Assembly: GCA_937138475.1 (NCBI GenBank) | Contig: CAKZPD010000038.1 | Span: 1 to 54,427 of the forward strand | Source: an uncultured Sulfitobacter sp. | GTDB taxonomy: Bacteria; Pseudomonadota; Alphaproteobacteria; Rhodobacterales; Rhodobacteraceae | Length of the DNA: 54,427 nt | Direction of reading: 5' to 3' | Shown here: piece after piece, positions 1 to 8,534 of the stretch | How the letters are laid out: every line of letters starts with the position of its first letter | Numbering within the stretch: position 1 is the stretch's first letter | Made by a program: the position numbers and the translations under genes | Notes under the pieces: generated by a model | The model's input: only the letters and a program-made list of their open reading frames with translations | The model's database searches: none | What the model was told of the DNA's origin: nothing

Positions 1-75
1 CGGGCGCGTGTTGTTTCCGTTTCGACATCTCTGATCTCCTTCTCGTCGAAGATCAGCAGACAACAAATCGTAGCT
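1..75 (-). mobile_element. IS3-family element, start of orfA (partial)
   Basis: Reading leftwards, an ATG at 28 begins MSKRKQHAP and then leaves the window. This matches the usual N-terminus of IS3-family OrfA transposases, which continue into a helix-turn-helix. A good ribosome binding site (AAGGAG) lies eight bases upstream of the ATG. The element's outer end probably falls in 60-80, directly at the 3' end of the HNH gene, so the insertion may have trimmed that gene. Only nine residues are visible, so the assignment rests on motif memory; the terminal inverted repeat is not proven. Confidence 0.5.
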
Positions 76-79
76 TATG

Positions 80-649
80 TCAGTGTCCGAATTTCGGGGG
101 GTAGCTCAGAATTACATGATCGCAAGTGTGCCTTATATTGAGCATGGCTTCGTTGTAAGCGCTATACTCAGAGGTTAAGTCAGCTAGAAAAAAGGGAAAT
201 ACATCTACGCACCCAATAAAGGGTTTTTCATATTTATTGTGATAAATTCCCAAAGCAATTTGCCTAAGCGAACTATCTATGCGTGGGCGATCTATTTCAA
301 CCGCGACCGTATCAAATGGCTCGGAGCTGACATCTTCTTGTATAATCAATTGCTTGGGAGATGAGAGTATGCTTCTTAGCAGCCCGGGTTGCTCTTGCGC
401 ACCTCGCAAAACAGTTGAGCGAAATTGCTTAGTCGCTATCGAATTTGCTGAGAGGCACATTGTTATTATGGTTCGCAAATACTCATCGTCATTTGTCTTG
501 GCTTGATTGTGAGCGTTACATGAAGGCACGGTCATTAGATTGAGCCGATAATCGATTTCATCTCCGTCTATTTTCTTCGGAAAAAAACATTTTGGAGGAA
601 CGTGCTCCCGAGATGTGGATGGCTCAGGGCAACAATAACAAGTTTGCAA
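80..649 (-). CDS. HNH endonuclease-like protein
   Basis: A 189-residue protein starting at TTG (649), supported by GGAG about seven bases upstream. Cys4-x2-Cys7, a Glu-His-x-Pro-Pro-Lys block (15-20) and Cys44-x2-His47-Asn48 form the zinc/beta-beta-alpha metal signature of small HNH nucleases; the rest (about 50-189) is unrecognised. It probably cuts nucleic acid, but target and biological role are unknown. Base composition is clearly more AT-rich than the catabolic genes to the right, and it sits between an IS3-type end and tRNA-Phe, which suggests acquired DNA. The C-terminus may have been altered by the adjacent insertion. No partner gene that would mark a defence system is visible. Confidence 0.65.
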   Translation of the reverse strand: MQTCYCCPEPSTSREHVPPKCFFPKKIDGDEIDYRLNLMTVPSCNAHNQAKTNDDEYLRTIITMCLSANSIATKQFRSTVLRGAQEQPGLLRSILSSPKQLIIQEDVSSEPFDTVAVEIDRPRIDSSLRQIALGIYHNKYEKPFIGCVDVFPFFLADLTSEYSAYNEAMLNIRHTCDHVILSYPPKFGH

Positions 650-797
650 GCGCTACTCCAAATTTGGGAGGGGGGCGTCTTGATCACGTAATCCCCTTTT
701 TCAATTTGATATTAAGAGAAGATATCCAAGGCAAATATGCAAGCCGCTCTGTCGTAAGCACTAGGCTCAAGCTATGTGCAGCAAACACGCTTTCCCA

Positions 798-873
798 AAC
801 ACTATGTTCAAACACTGTGTCGCAAACACTGTGTTGCGAAACGACTCGTGGTTACTGTGTTCAACACAGTGTT
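798..873. repeat. Array of 11-bp AACACTGTGTT palindromes
   Basis: Exact or one-mismatch copies of AACACTGTGTT occur at 798-808, 811-821, 825-835 and 863-873, with a partial copy at 852-861. The last two also form a perfect 8-bp inverted repeat around C862. Starts of the first three are 13 and 14 bp apart. The array lies about 150-220 bp upstream of the HNH gene start and before tRNA-Phe. It could be a multi-site operator. Apart from it, nothing gene-like is seen in 650-967. Confidence 0.6.
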
Positions 874-967
874 CTTGACACCAACGCAGCAAAAAACTGT
901 GCGATGAGTGTGTAACACATTTCGTAAAAATGTGCGATGGATAAGTCATTGTTTTGCTTGGTAAAAA

Positions 968-1042
968 TGGTGCCCGGGGGCGGAATCGAACCACCGACAC
1001 GAGGATTTTCAATCCACTGCTCTACCCCTGAGCTACCCGGGC
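968..1042 (-). tRNA. tRNA-Phe (GAA)
   Basis: A full 75-nt cloverleaf including an encoded 3' CCA. The acceptor stem GCCCGGG/CCCGGGC is perfect. The D arm is GCTC/GAGC, the T arm GGTGG-TTCGATT-CCGCC, and the anticodon loop TTGAAAA gives GAA (phenylalanine). The anticodon stem GTGGA/TCCTC contains one T-T mismatch at the second pair; the remaining pairs are normal, so the gene is probably functional. Confidence 0.95.
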
Positions 1043-1123
1043 ACGGGATGAACGCTGGGCGTTCTGGGTAGCGGGGTTCTAGGCGAGGGGAGGGGCGGTG
1101 TCCAGAGGCTTTTTGCGCAAAAA

Positions 1124-1237
1124 TCAATAGGGCAATGGGGTGGGCTTACCGTCGGGGGTGAGGATGCCTTTGTCTGAAGGGGAGAGCAGTGGGATCACGT
1201 GGCCGTGGGAAGTGGCCTTGGCGCCATATTTAATAAT
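1124..1237 (-). pseudogene. C-terminal remnant of an unidentified protein
   Basis: An open stretch of 37 codons between two stops, with no start codon, reads as a plausible protein tail: KYGAKATSHGHVIPLL near its beginning and DGKPTPLPY before the TGA. Composition (Gly, Pro, charged turn residues) looks like real coding sequence rather than antisense noise. It lies between tRNA-Phe and the promoter of the ROK gene. The family is not recognised. It may be the 3' end of a gene whose front was deleted. Confidence 0.3.
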
Positions 1238-1254
1238 TCACTTTGATTTATTTA

Positions 1255-1284
1255 TTGACAGGCCCGCGCGAATCTAAGAGATAT
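1255..1284 (+). promoter_or_regulatory. Candidate sigma-70 promoter of the sugar operon
   Basis: A perfect -35 box TTGACA (1255-1260) is followed 18 bases later by a weak -10 (AGATAT, 1279-1284). It is preceded by an AT-rich stretch (1226-1254) that stands out from its surroundings. It lies 35 bp before the ROK start. A TAGCGCT element (1284-1290) overlaps the expected transcription start and recurs upstream of gap. Confidence 0.4.
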
Positions 1285-1318
1285 AGCGCTTGGGGGCTGT
1301 ATTCATCTTGGGGCGATC

Positions 1319-2551
1319 ATGTCATTTGGGGCGCAGAACAATACGACGGCAAGTCATTCGCCAGCTGGCGGTGCCCGTGCTGTGCGCGGGTCAAATCAAA
1401 GCGGTATGCGCGCCCATAACGAACGGCTTGTGCTTTCGATCATCCGTCAGGCCGGTCCGATGCCCAAGGCAGAGATTGCGCGGTTGACGGGGCTTTCGGC
1501 GCAGACGGTGTCTGTGATCATGCGCGCGCTTGAGGGCGATCAGCTGCTCAGACGGGGGGCGCCGGTGCGCGGCAAGGTCGGCCAGCCGTCGGTGCCGATG
1601 GGGCTTGATCAGGACGGTGCATTTTTCTTTGGGCTCAAGGTTGGTCGACGCGGCGCTGAGCTGGTGCTTTGTGATTTTATGGGCACAGTTCGCGCGCATC
1701 GGCGCGAAATTTTGCAAAGCGTGACGCCAGACGGTGTGGTTCAATTTGCCAATGACACCATTCGGGAGTTTCTGCGGGCGTTGCCCGAGGCAAGCGGCGC
1801 GCGTGTCGCAGGGTTGGGAATTGCTCTGCCGTTTCGTATGTGGGATTGGGTGAACCCAGCGCAGCCCGCCACGGCAGGTCTTGTTGCGTGGCGCGATCGC
1901 GATATCGCGACCGAGCTTGGCGCCGATTGGGATTTTCCGGTCTATCTGTGCAATGATGCGTCGGCCGCTTGCGGGGCCGAGCTTGTCTTTGGAGATCAGG
2001 CCAAGCCCCGTGATTTCCTTTATGTCTATGTTGGATCTTATGTCGGTGGTGGTCTGGTGCTGGACAACCGGCTTTATACGGGCCCCAGCGGCAATGCGGC
2101 GGCCCTTGGGTCGTTGCGGGTTGCCAATGACGCGGGCGATATTTGCCAGTTGGTCGAGGTGGCCTCGTTGTTGACGCTTGAGGAAATGTTGCTGGCCGCC
2201 GGGCATGATCGCCGCGACATCTGGGAACGCCAAGCCGATTGGGTGATCTCGGAGCCTGTGCTTGGGGCGTGGTTGGAGCAGGCCGCCCAGGGCCTGGCTC
2301 AGGCGATTGTCGCCTCAACCTGCCTGATTGATTTTCGTGCCGTTCTGATTGATGGATCGATGCCCAACAGGGTGCGTGCAGCCCTTGTCGCACGGACGCG
2401 CAGCGCGCTTGCTTGCTTGGTTGTGCCGGGAATTGAGTTTCCAGAAATCCAAGAGGGAACGATCGGATTTGATGCCAAGGCGCTTGGCGCGGCAAGTTTG
2501 CCGCTTTCTGATCGGTTCCTTGTGGATCGTGACGCATTTTTGAAAGTGTAA
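1319..2551 (+). CDS. ROK-family transcriptional regulator
   Basis: A 410-residue NagC/XylR-type protein. A winged helix-turn-helix lies at about 35-80 (AEIARLTGLSAQTVSVIMRAL), followed by a ROK sugar-kinase-like fold from about 100 onward. The phosphate-binding DxGxT motif of active ROK kinases is replaced (FGLKVGRRG, 104-112) and the CxCGxxGC zinc site is absent, so it is most likely a sugar-sensing repressor rather than a kinase. It heads the fructokinase-GAPDH-Entner-Doudoroff operon, ending 3 bp before the fructokinase start. Local control of that operon, perhaps by a hexose or phosphosugar, is inferred. The ATG at 1319 follows a GGGGCGA Shine-Dalgarno-like stretch. Confidence 0.85.
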   Translation: MSFGAQNNTTASHSPAGGARAVRGSNQSGMRAHNERLVLSIIRQAGPMPKAEIARLTGLSAQTVSVIMRALEGDQLLRRGAPVRGKVGQPSVPMGLDQDGAFFFGLKVGRRGAELVLCDFMGTVRAHRREILQSVTPDGVVQFANDTIREFLRALPEASGARVAGLGIALPFRMWDWVNPAQPATAGLVAWRDRDIATELGADWDFPVYLCNDASAACGAELVFGDQAKPRDFLYVYVGSYVGGGLVLDNRLYTGPSGNAAALGSLRVANDAGDICQLVEVASLLTLEEMLLAAGHDRRDIWERQADWVISEPVLGAWLEQAAQGLAQAIVASTCLIDFRAVLIDGSMPNRVRAALVARTRSALACLVVPGIEFPEIQEGTIGFDAKALGAASLPLSDRFLVDRDAFLKV

Positions 2552-2554
2552 GCC

Positions 2555-3481
2555 ATGATATTGTGTTGCGGAGAGGCGCTGATTGACATGATCCCCACCC
2601 CGACTGTTGGCGGGGATGAGGGGTTCGTGCCCCATTGCGGCGGTGCGGTTTATAATACGGCCATTGCGCTTGGCCGGCTTGGCGGGCAGACCGGGATGCT
2701 GACGGGGTTGTCGCAGGACATGTTCGGACAGCTGTTGGCGGCAGGGCTGCGGGCAAGCCACGTTGATCTAAGCCATGTGATGATCGCCACGCGCCCGACG
2801 ACGCTGGCCTTTGTCAAGCTGGTGGACGGTCACGCCAGTTATGAGTTTTATGACGAAAATTCAGCCGGCAGGATGATTGGCGCTGCTGATATGCCCAACC
2901 TGTCGAGCGAGGTCACAGCCCTTTATTTCGGCGGGATCAGCCTGGCGTGCGAACCTGCGGCCGACGCCTATGCTGCGCTGCTGGTGAAAAACGCGCCGGG
3001 GCGGGCTGTCATGCTTGATCCCAATATCCGTCCGGGGTTTATCCGCGATATTGCGCGCTATCGGGCGCGGTTGGATCGCATGATGGGGCAGTCGGATATT
3101 GTAAAGGTGTCAGACGAAGACCTGAACTGGATCACGCCCGAACCGCTTTCCCTGCGCGAAAAGGTGGATGGGATACTGGCCAAGGGCGTTTCGTTGGTAA
3201 TTTTGACGCGCGGCGGCGAGGGGGCGATGGGCTTTACCGCCGACGGGGCAGAGGTGCAGGTGCCGGCGCGCAAATCGGCGATCGTCGATACGGTCGGCGC
3301 CGGTGACACGTTCAACGCCGGTGTGTTGGCCAAGCTGTCAGAGCTGGGCTGCCTGCACAAAAGCGGGCTGGCGCATATCGCGCCTGAAACGCTCAGGTTG
3401 GCGCTGGCCTATGGGGCAGATGTTGCCGCCGTCACTGTGTCACGGGCGGGGGCAAATCCACCCTGGGCTGGGGAATTGTAA
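2555..3481 (+). CDS. PfkB-family carbohydrate kinase, probable fructokinase
   Basis: A 308-residue ribokinase/PfkB-family kinase, likely converting fructose and ATP to fructose 6-phosphate in the cytoplasm. The N-terminal GEALID motif and a glycine-rich loop near 28-45 form the sugar site. The C-terminal signature DTVGAGDTFNAG carries the catalytic base Asp251 and the anion hole. It is 3 bp downstream of the ROK regulator and followed by gap, zwf, edd, eda and pgi, with a mannitol-2-dehydrogenase-family gene further down. Fructose from polyol oxidation is therefore the expected substrate. A different ketohexose or 2-keto-3-deoxygluconate is the main alternative, since PfkB substrate specificity cannot be read from motifs alone. 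Confidence 0.85.
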   Translation: MILCCGEALIDMIPTPTVGGDEGFVPHCGGAVYNTAIALGRLGGQTGMLTGLSQDMFGQLLAAGLRASHVDLSHVMIATRPTTLAFVKLVDGHASYEFYDENSAGRMIGAADMPNLSSEVTALYFGGISLACEPAADAYAALLVKNAPGRAVMLDPNIRPGFIRDIARYRARLDRMMGQSDIVKVSDEDLNWITPEPLSLREKVDGILAKGVSLVILTRGGEGAMGFTADGAEVQVPARKSAIVDTVGAGDTFNAGVLAKLSELGCLHKSGLAHIAPETLRLALAYGADVAAVTVSRAGANPPWAGEL

Positions 3482-3531
3482 CATGCCCAGATTTTTGCCG
3501 CTTTATCTTGCGCGAGCTTTATCTTACTGGG

Positions 3532-3549
3532 AATGTTAGCGCTATCTTC
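3532..3549 (+). promoter_or_regulatory. LacI-type operator-like site before gap
   Basis: AATGTTAGCGCTATCTTC contains one consensus-like half (AATGTTAGC) and the GCGC centre typical of LacI-family operators; the right half is degenerate. It lies 22 bp before the gap start, in the only sizeable gap (89 bp) of this operon. TAGCGCT is shared with 1284-1290. The LacI-type protein encoded at 10268 is a candidate binder. Confidence 0.35.
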
Positions 3550-3570
3550 GCTATGAGAAAGGGAATACCT

Positions 3571-4605
3571 ATGACTCTCAAGATTGCAATCAATGGTTTC
3601 GGACGCATCGGTCGCGGTGTCTTGCGCGCGCTGATCGAACGGGGCGATACGGATATCGACGTGGTGGCCATCAATGATTTGGCACCAGCCGAAAACATTG
3701 CGCATTTGCTTAAATATGACAGCGTTCATGGCCGTGTCGGGGCCAAAGTGTGGGTTGATACGCAGCAAAACATTTTGCATGTGGGCGCGCGCTCGATCCG
3801 CCTTACGGCGATCCGCAACCCCGAGGATCTGCCTTGGGCGGATGTTGATGTTGCTTATGAGTGCACCGGTCTGTTTACGGGCCGTGCGGCGGCGGCACGG
3901 CATCTGGCCAATGGGTCCAAGCGGGTGCTTATTTCGGCGCCGGGGAAGGATGCAGACCGAACCGTGGTTTATGGCGTCAACCATATGGACCTGACAGCCG
4001 AGGATGCGATTGTGTCCAATGCGTCCTGCACGACCAACTGCCTTGCGCCGGTGGCCATGGTGCTGGATCGCGCCTTTGGGGTGCAGACCGGATATATGAC
4101 GACCATTCACGCCTTTACCGGGGATCAGCCAAGCCACGACAGCAATCACAAAGATCTTTACCGGGCGCGTGCCGCCTCGTTGTCTATGGTGCCGACATCA
4201 ACGGGCGCGGCCAGGGCGATCTCATTGGTGCTGCCTCAGCTTGAGGGAAAACTTGAAGGCTCGGCGGTTCGGGTTCCGACGGCCAATGTCTCGATGGTGG
4301 ATCTCTGCTTTGTGCCCCTGCGTCCGGCAACCCCGGCCGCGGTGAATGCCGCCATCGCCGAGGCGGCGCAGGGGGCGCTGGCTGGTGTGCTGTCGTATGA
4401 AGAAGACCCGCTGGTTTCCGTCGATTTTAACCACGATCCGCATTCTTCTTGTTTTGCGGCCAAACAGACCGCTGTCACCCAGGGCGGGATGGTCCGTGTG
4501 GTAAGCTGGTATGACAATGAATGGGGGTTCTCGAACCGTATGCTGGACACTGGCGCGTATATGGGGCGCCTGATGCGGCAAACACCAATGCAGATCGCGA
4601 GCTGA
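3571..4605 (+). CDS. gap: Glyceraldehyde-3-phosphate dehydrogenase, type I
   Basis: 344 residues, the usual size. The NAD-binding start INGFGRIGR (7-15) and the active-site SNASCTTNC with catalytic Cys153 are intact. The AIND motif (33-36) fits NAD preference. The ATG at 3571 is preceded by AAGGGA; an upstream in-frame ATG would add an unlikely 21-residue extension. It oxidises glyceraldehyde 3-phosphate to 1,3-bisphosphoglycerate. Its position between fructokinase and zwf (3-bp gap to zwf) fits a copy dedicated to the triose phosphate released by KDPG aldolase. A second gap gene elsewhere in the genome is likely. Confidence 0.95.
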   Translation: MTLKIAINGFGRIGRGVLRALIERGDTDIDVVAINDLAPAENIAHLLKYDSVHGRVGAKVWVDTQQNILHVGARSIRLTAIRNPEDLPWADVDVAYECTGLFTGRAAAARHLANGSKRVLISAPGKDADRTVVYGVNHMDLTAEDAIVSNASCTTNCLAPVAMVLDRAFGVQTGYMTTIHAFTGDQPSHDSNHKDLYRARAASLSMVPTSTGAARAISLVLPQLEGKLEGSAVRVPTANVSMVDLCFVPLRPATPAAVNAAIAEAAQGALAGVLSYEEDPLVSVDFNHDPHSSCFAAKQTAVTQGGMVRVVSWYDNEWGFSNRMLDTGAYMGRLMRQTPMQIAS

Positions 4606-4608
4606 ACA

Positions 4609-6057
4609 ATGGTTTCAAGGGTTATCCCGGTCGATCCGTTTGACCTTGTCGTCTTTGGCGCAAGTGGCGATCTGGCGCAGCGCAAGATCTTGCCGGGGCT
4701 GTTTCACCGGTTTGTGGTCGGCCAGATGCCAAAGCAGGCCCGCATTATCGGCGTGGCGCGCCGCAAGATGGATCACGCGGCCTTTCGCGCGCAGGTCGCC
4801 ACGAGCATCGCAACCTTTGCCCCGGCGTCGCTCAAGCAGCAGGATCTGGTGGCGGCCTTTCTTGAACGGCTCAGCTATGTCACGGTGGATGCCACCGGCG
4901 AAAGCGGCTGGGCGTCTTTGGCCGAGCACCTGCGCGATGACGTTGTGCGGGCCTTTTATCTGTCGGTTTCCCCGTCGCTTTTTGGGGCGATTGCTCAGAA
5001 TTTGCAGACCTATGGCGTTGCCACGCCAACCAGCCGCATCGTTGTGGAAAAGCCATTTGGACATGATCTCAAATCGGCACAGGCGCTAAACGCCGATCTT
5101 CGGCGCAGTTTTGAAGAGCGGCAGATTTACCGCATTGACCATTACCTGGGCAAGGAAACGGTGCAAAACCTGATGGCGCTGCGCTTTGCCAATGCCCTGT
5201 GGGAACCGCTGTGGAATGCGACCCATGTTGATCATGTCCAGATCACGGTTGCCGAAAGCCTTGGCGTCGAGGGGCGCGGCGAATATTATGATCGTTCAGG
5301 GGCAATGCGCGATATGGTGCAAAACCATTTGATGCAGCTTTTGTGCCTGACCGCGATGGAGCCCCCCTCTCGGTTTACGCCAAATGCGGTGCGCGACGAA
5401 AAAGTAAAAGTGATCGAGGCGCTTGAGCCCGTGCCCCAAAGCGATATCGTGCGGGGCCAATATCGCAGCAGGGGCGACGAGGGCAGCTATCTTGATCATG
5501 CAGGCGATCCCCACAGCCGCACCGAAAGCTTTGTTGCGATGAAGGTGAACATTGCCAATTGGCGGTGGTCCGGCACGCCGTTTTATCTGCGAACAGGCAA
5601 AAAGCTTCGGGCGCGCAGCTCCGAGATTGCGGTGGTGTTTCGCGATCCACCGCATATGATCTTTCCTCAGATGTCCGGCCGACGGGGCAATGCGTTGATC
5701 ATCAAGTTGCAGCCAGATGAAGGCATTACATTGCGCAATACCATTAAAGAGCCAGGCCCAGGCGGGTTTCGTTTGGCCGAGGTGAATTTGGATATGACCT
5801 TTGCCGACGCGCTAGAACAGGGGGCCGACGCGCCAGACGCCTATGAGCGCCTGATCATGGATGTGATCCGCGGAGATCAGACATTGTTCATGCGCGGTGA
5901 CGAGGTCGAGGCCGCCTGGGCGTGGGTCGATCCGATCGTCGAGGGCTGGGAGGATGCGCGTGCAACCCCGGCTGGCTATGATCCGGGTGGATCGGGGCCT
6001 GATGACGCGCTTATGTTGCTTCACCGCGATGGCCGCCGCTGGCGGGAACTGAACTGA
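4609..6057 (+). CDS. zwf: Glucose-6-phosphate 1-dehydrogenase
   Basis: 482 residues, normal for the family. It oxidises glucose 6-phosphate to 6-phosphogluconolactone with NAD(P), the first step toward the Entner-Doudoroff pathway. The coenzyme loop GASGDLAQRK (17-26), EKPFG (147-151) and the substrate/catalytic signature RIDHYLGKE (175-183) are all intact. It starts 3 bp after gap and is followed 11 bp later by edd. The usual partner gene pgl (lactonase) is not next to it, nor elsewhere in the window. Confidence 0.96.
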   Translation: MVSRVIPVDPFDLVVFGASGDLAQRKILPGLFHRFVVGQMPKQARIIGVARRKMDHAAFRAQVATSIATFAPASLKQQDLVAAFLERLSYVTVDATGESGWASLAEHLRDDVVRAFYLSVSPSLFGAIAQNLQTYGVATPTSRIVVEKPFGHDLKSAQALNADLRRSFEERQIYRIDHYLGKETVQNLMALRFANALWEPLWNATHVDHVQITVAESLGVEGRGEYYDRSGAMRDMVQNHLMQLLCLTAMEPPSRFTPNAVRDEKVKVIEALEPVPQSDIVRGQYRSRGDEGSYLDHAGDPHSRTESFVAMKVNIANWRWSGTPFYLRTGKKLRARSSEIAVVFRDPPHMIFPQMSGRRGNALIIKLQPDEGITLRNTIKEPGPGGFRLAEVNLDMTFADALEQGADAPDAYERLIMDVIRGDQTLFMRGDEVEAAWAWVDPIVEGWEDARATPAGYDPGGSGPDDALMLLHRDGRRWRELN

Positions 6058-6068
6058 AAGGCATCAAG

Positions 6069-7877
6069 ATGACCCTTAACAGCACAATTGACCGCGTTAC
6101 GGAACGGATCATTGCCCGCAGCGAAGGCCCGCGCAGCACCTATCTTGCGCAGATGGCAGCGGCCCGTGCCCAAGGGCCGGCGCGCGGACATTTGTCTTGC
6201 AGTGGGCAGGCGCATGCCTATGCCGCTTCGGGGGGCGACAAGGACCGATTGTCGGCTGGCACGGCGGGCAATCTTGGGATTGTTACAGCCTACAATGACA
6301 TGCTGTCGGCGCATCAACCCTTTGCCAGCTATCCCGAGATCATCAAGGCGGCCACGCGCGAGGTTGGCGGCACGGCGCAAGTGGCCGGCGGGGTGCCTGC
6401 CATGTGTGACGGTGTGACCCAAGGCGAAGCGGGAATGGAGCTGTCGCTCTTTTCGCGCGATGTGATTGCCTTGGCTGCTTCGGTTGCGCTCAGCCATAAT
6501 ACCTTTGATGCGGCGGTTTTTCTTGGGGTATGTGACAAGATCGTGCCCGGATTGGTGATTGCGGCGCAAGCCTTTGGGCATTTGCCTGCGGTGTTCTTGC
6601 CCGCTGGCCCCATGGAAAGCGGGTTGTCCAACGACGAAAAAGCCAAGGTGCGTCAACAGTTTGCCGCAGGCCAGGCCGACCGCGCGGCGCTGATGGCGGC
6701 AGAAATGGCGGCCTATCACGGTCCGGGGACTTGCACGTTTTACGGCACCGCCAATACCAACCAGATGTTGATGGAATTCATGGGCTTGCATTTGCCGGGG
6801 TCAAGTTTCGTGCCGCCCAGCGCCGCGCTGCGCACGGCCTTGACGCGCCACGGCGCGCAACGGGCGCTGGCGCTAAGCGCGCTGGGCACCCAGTATACGC
6901 CATTGTGCGATATCTTGGATGAACGCGCTTTTGTTAACGGGATCGTCGGCTTGAACGCCACGGGCGGTTCAACCAATCTGCTGATCCATCTTGTCGCCAT
7001 GGCGCGGGCGGGCGGGATCATTCTGGATTGGCAGGACTTTTCCGAGATATCGGATGTCACCCCGCTGATGGCGCGGGTTTATCCCAACGGGCTGGCCGAT
7101 GTGAATCATTTTCACGCCGCCGGCGGGCTTGGGTTCATGATCGGCGATCTGTTGCAACAAGGGTTCTTGCACCCCGATACAAAAACTGTCGCGGGTGTGG
7201 GGCTTGGGCATTATACCCAAGATCCGATTTACGCAGACGGGACGTTGTCGTGGAAAGCCGGCCCAACCACGAGCCTGAACGAAAAGATCCTGCGCCCCTC
7301 AAGCGATCCGTTCCAACCCAGTGGTGGCCTGAAGCGCATGACAGGGTCGCTTGGCACAGCGGTGATGAAGGTCTCGGCGGTTGCGCCCGAACATCAGGTG
7401 ATCGAAGCCCCGGCGCGGGTCTTTGCCGACCAAGACGCGGTCAAGGCCGCGTTCAAAGCCGGGGCCTTGACGGGGGATGTTGTGGTTGTTGTGCGGTTTC
7501 AAGGCCCAAAGGCCAATGGGATGCCCGAACTGCACAGCCTGACGCCGCTGCTGTCGATATTGCAAGGCCGCGGGCATAAGGTGGCGCTTGTGACCGATGG
7601 GCGTATGTCGGGCGCGTCGGGCAAGGTGCCGGCGGCGATTCATGTCACACCCGAGGCGGTGGATGGCGGCCCCATTGCGCGGCTGCGCGACGGGGATATG
7701 GTGCGCGTTGACGCCGTCACAGGGCGGCTTGATGTGCCGGGCGCCGATCTGGACAGCCGCCCCAACGCGGTCGCCGATCTGTCCACAGTGCAGTTTGGCA
7801 CTGGTCGTGAGTTGTTCACGATGTTTCGCAACACGGTTGGTCCTGCCACATCCGGCGCCAGCATATTCGGAGGCTGA
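6069..7877 (+). CDS. edd: Phosphogluconate dehydratase
   Basis: 602 residues, typical of Edd in the IlvD/Edd family. It dehydrates 6-phosphogluconate to 2-keto-3-deoxy-6-phosphogluconate using an iron-sulfur cluster. Conserved cysteines are present in AMCDGVTQG (Cys113), GVCDKIVPG (Cys155) and [13 protein letters not shown] (Cys222), and the C-terminal RMSGASGK motif is intact. It sits between zwf and eda with gaps of 11 and 3 bp. No 6-phosphogluconate dehydrogenase gene is nearby, so the cluster is built for Entner-Doudoroff flux. Confidence 0.96.
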   Translation: MTLNSTIDRVTERIIARSEGPRSTYLAQMAAARAQGPARGHLSCSGQAHAYAASGGDKDRLSAGTAGNLGIVTAYNDMLSAHQPFASYPEIIKAATREVGGTAQVAGGVPAMCDGVTQGEAGMELSLFSRDVIALAASVALSHNTFDAAVFLGVCDKIVPGLVIAAQAFGHLPAVFLPAGPMESGLSNDEKAKVRQQFAAGQADRAALMAAEMAAYHGPGTCTFYGTANTNQMLMEFMGLHLPGSSFVPPSAALRTALTRHGAQRALALSALGTQYTPLCDILDERAFVNGIVGLNATGGSTNLLIHLVAMARAGGIILDWQDFSEISDVTPLMARVYPNGLADVNHFHAAGGLGFMIGDLLQQGFLHPDTKTVAGVGLGHYTQDPIYADGTLSWKAGPTTSLNEKILRPSSDPFQPSGGLKRMTGSLGTAVMKVSAVAPEHQVIEAPARVFADQDAVKAAFKAGALTGDVVVVVRFQGPKANGMPELHSLTPLLSILQGRGHKVALVTDGRMSGASGKVPAAIHVTPEAVDGGPIARLRDGDMVRVDAVTGRLDVPGADLDSRPNAVADLSTVQFGTGRELFTMFRNTVGPATSGASIFGG

Positions 7878-7880
7878 TCC

Positions 7881-8534
7881 ATGACCCTTTCCCCAACAGA
7901 AATCAGCGCCCGCACCCGCGCGCTTTGTGCGTTGGCCCCGATCGTGCCGGTTCTGGTCGTCGATGACGTGTCGGTGGCGCAGCCCCTGGCGCAGGCGCTT
8001 GTGGCGGGGGGGCTTCCCGTTCTCGAGGTGACTTTGCGCACCCCGGCCGCCTTGGACGTGATCCGCGAGATGTCTCAGGTTCCGGGCGGGCACGTTGGGG
8101 CTGGGACGTTGCTGACCCCTGCGGACGTCCGGGCCGCCAAGGCGGCAGGCGCCACTTTCGGGGTGTCGCCGGGGGCAACCGATGCGTTGCTTGACGCCTG
8201 CGAGGCCGAGGAATTGCCGCTGTTGCCCGGTGCGGCAACCGCAAGCGAGGCCATGCGATTGTTTGACCGGGGCTATGATATGCTCAAGTTTTTTCCGGCC
8301 GAAGCCTCTGGCGGGGCGCCTGCGCTCAGGGCGATTGGCGCGCCCTTGCCCCAGATCAGCTTTTGCCCAACTGGCGGTGTCAGCCCAGACAACGCCCCAA
8401 GCTATCTGCGGTTGCCGAATGTGCTCTGTGCCGGCGGCAGCTGGGTGGCACCCGGTGCCTTGATCGCCGCGCGGGACTGGGCGGGGATAGAAACCCTTGC
8501 GCGGTCTGCGGCCCAACTGAGGGGGTCAGCATGA
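7881..8534 (+). CDS. eda: KDPG aldolase (2-dehydro-3-deoxy-phosphogluconate aldolase)
   Basis: 217 residues, class I aldolase of the KDPG/KHG family. It splits KDPG into pyruvate and glyceraldehyde 3-phosphate. The general-base motif VLEVTLRTP (Glu49) and the Schiff-base motif MLKFFPAE (Lys136) are both intact. It starts 3 bp after edd, and its stop overlaps the pgi start (ATGA at 8531), indicating translational coupling. The triose phosphate product can feed the GAPDH encoded upstream in the same operon. Confidence 0.95.
   Translation: MTLSPTEISARTRALCALAPIVPVLVVDDVSVAQPLAQALVAGGLPVLEVTLRTPAALDVIREMSQVPGGHVGAGTLLTPADVRAAKAAGATFGVSPGATDALLDACEAEELPLLPGAATASEAMRLFDRGYDMLKFFPAEASGGAPALRAIGAPLPQISFCPTGGVSPDNAPSYLRLPNVLCAGGSWVAPGALIAARDWAGIETLARSAAQLRGSA

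Noticed and set aside
80..649. HNH gene as part of an anti-phage or toxin system
   Set aside because: No methyltransferase, helicase, immunity gene or other partner is adjacent; the family alone does not show a defence role.
798..873. CRISPR array
   Set aside because: Repeats are 11 bp palindromes with spacers of only a few bases and no cas genes.
968..1042. Integration site (att) at tRNA-Phe
   Set aside because: I looked for a second copy of the tRNA 3' end on the HNH side and elsewhere and saw none; no integrase gene is present either.
1677..2756. Open frame of 359 codons on the - strand
   Set aside because: Opposite to the ROK regulator and fructokinase genes, rich in Pro, Arg and Gln, and without a domain.
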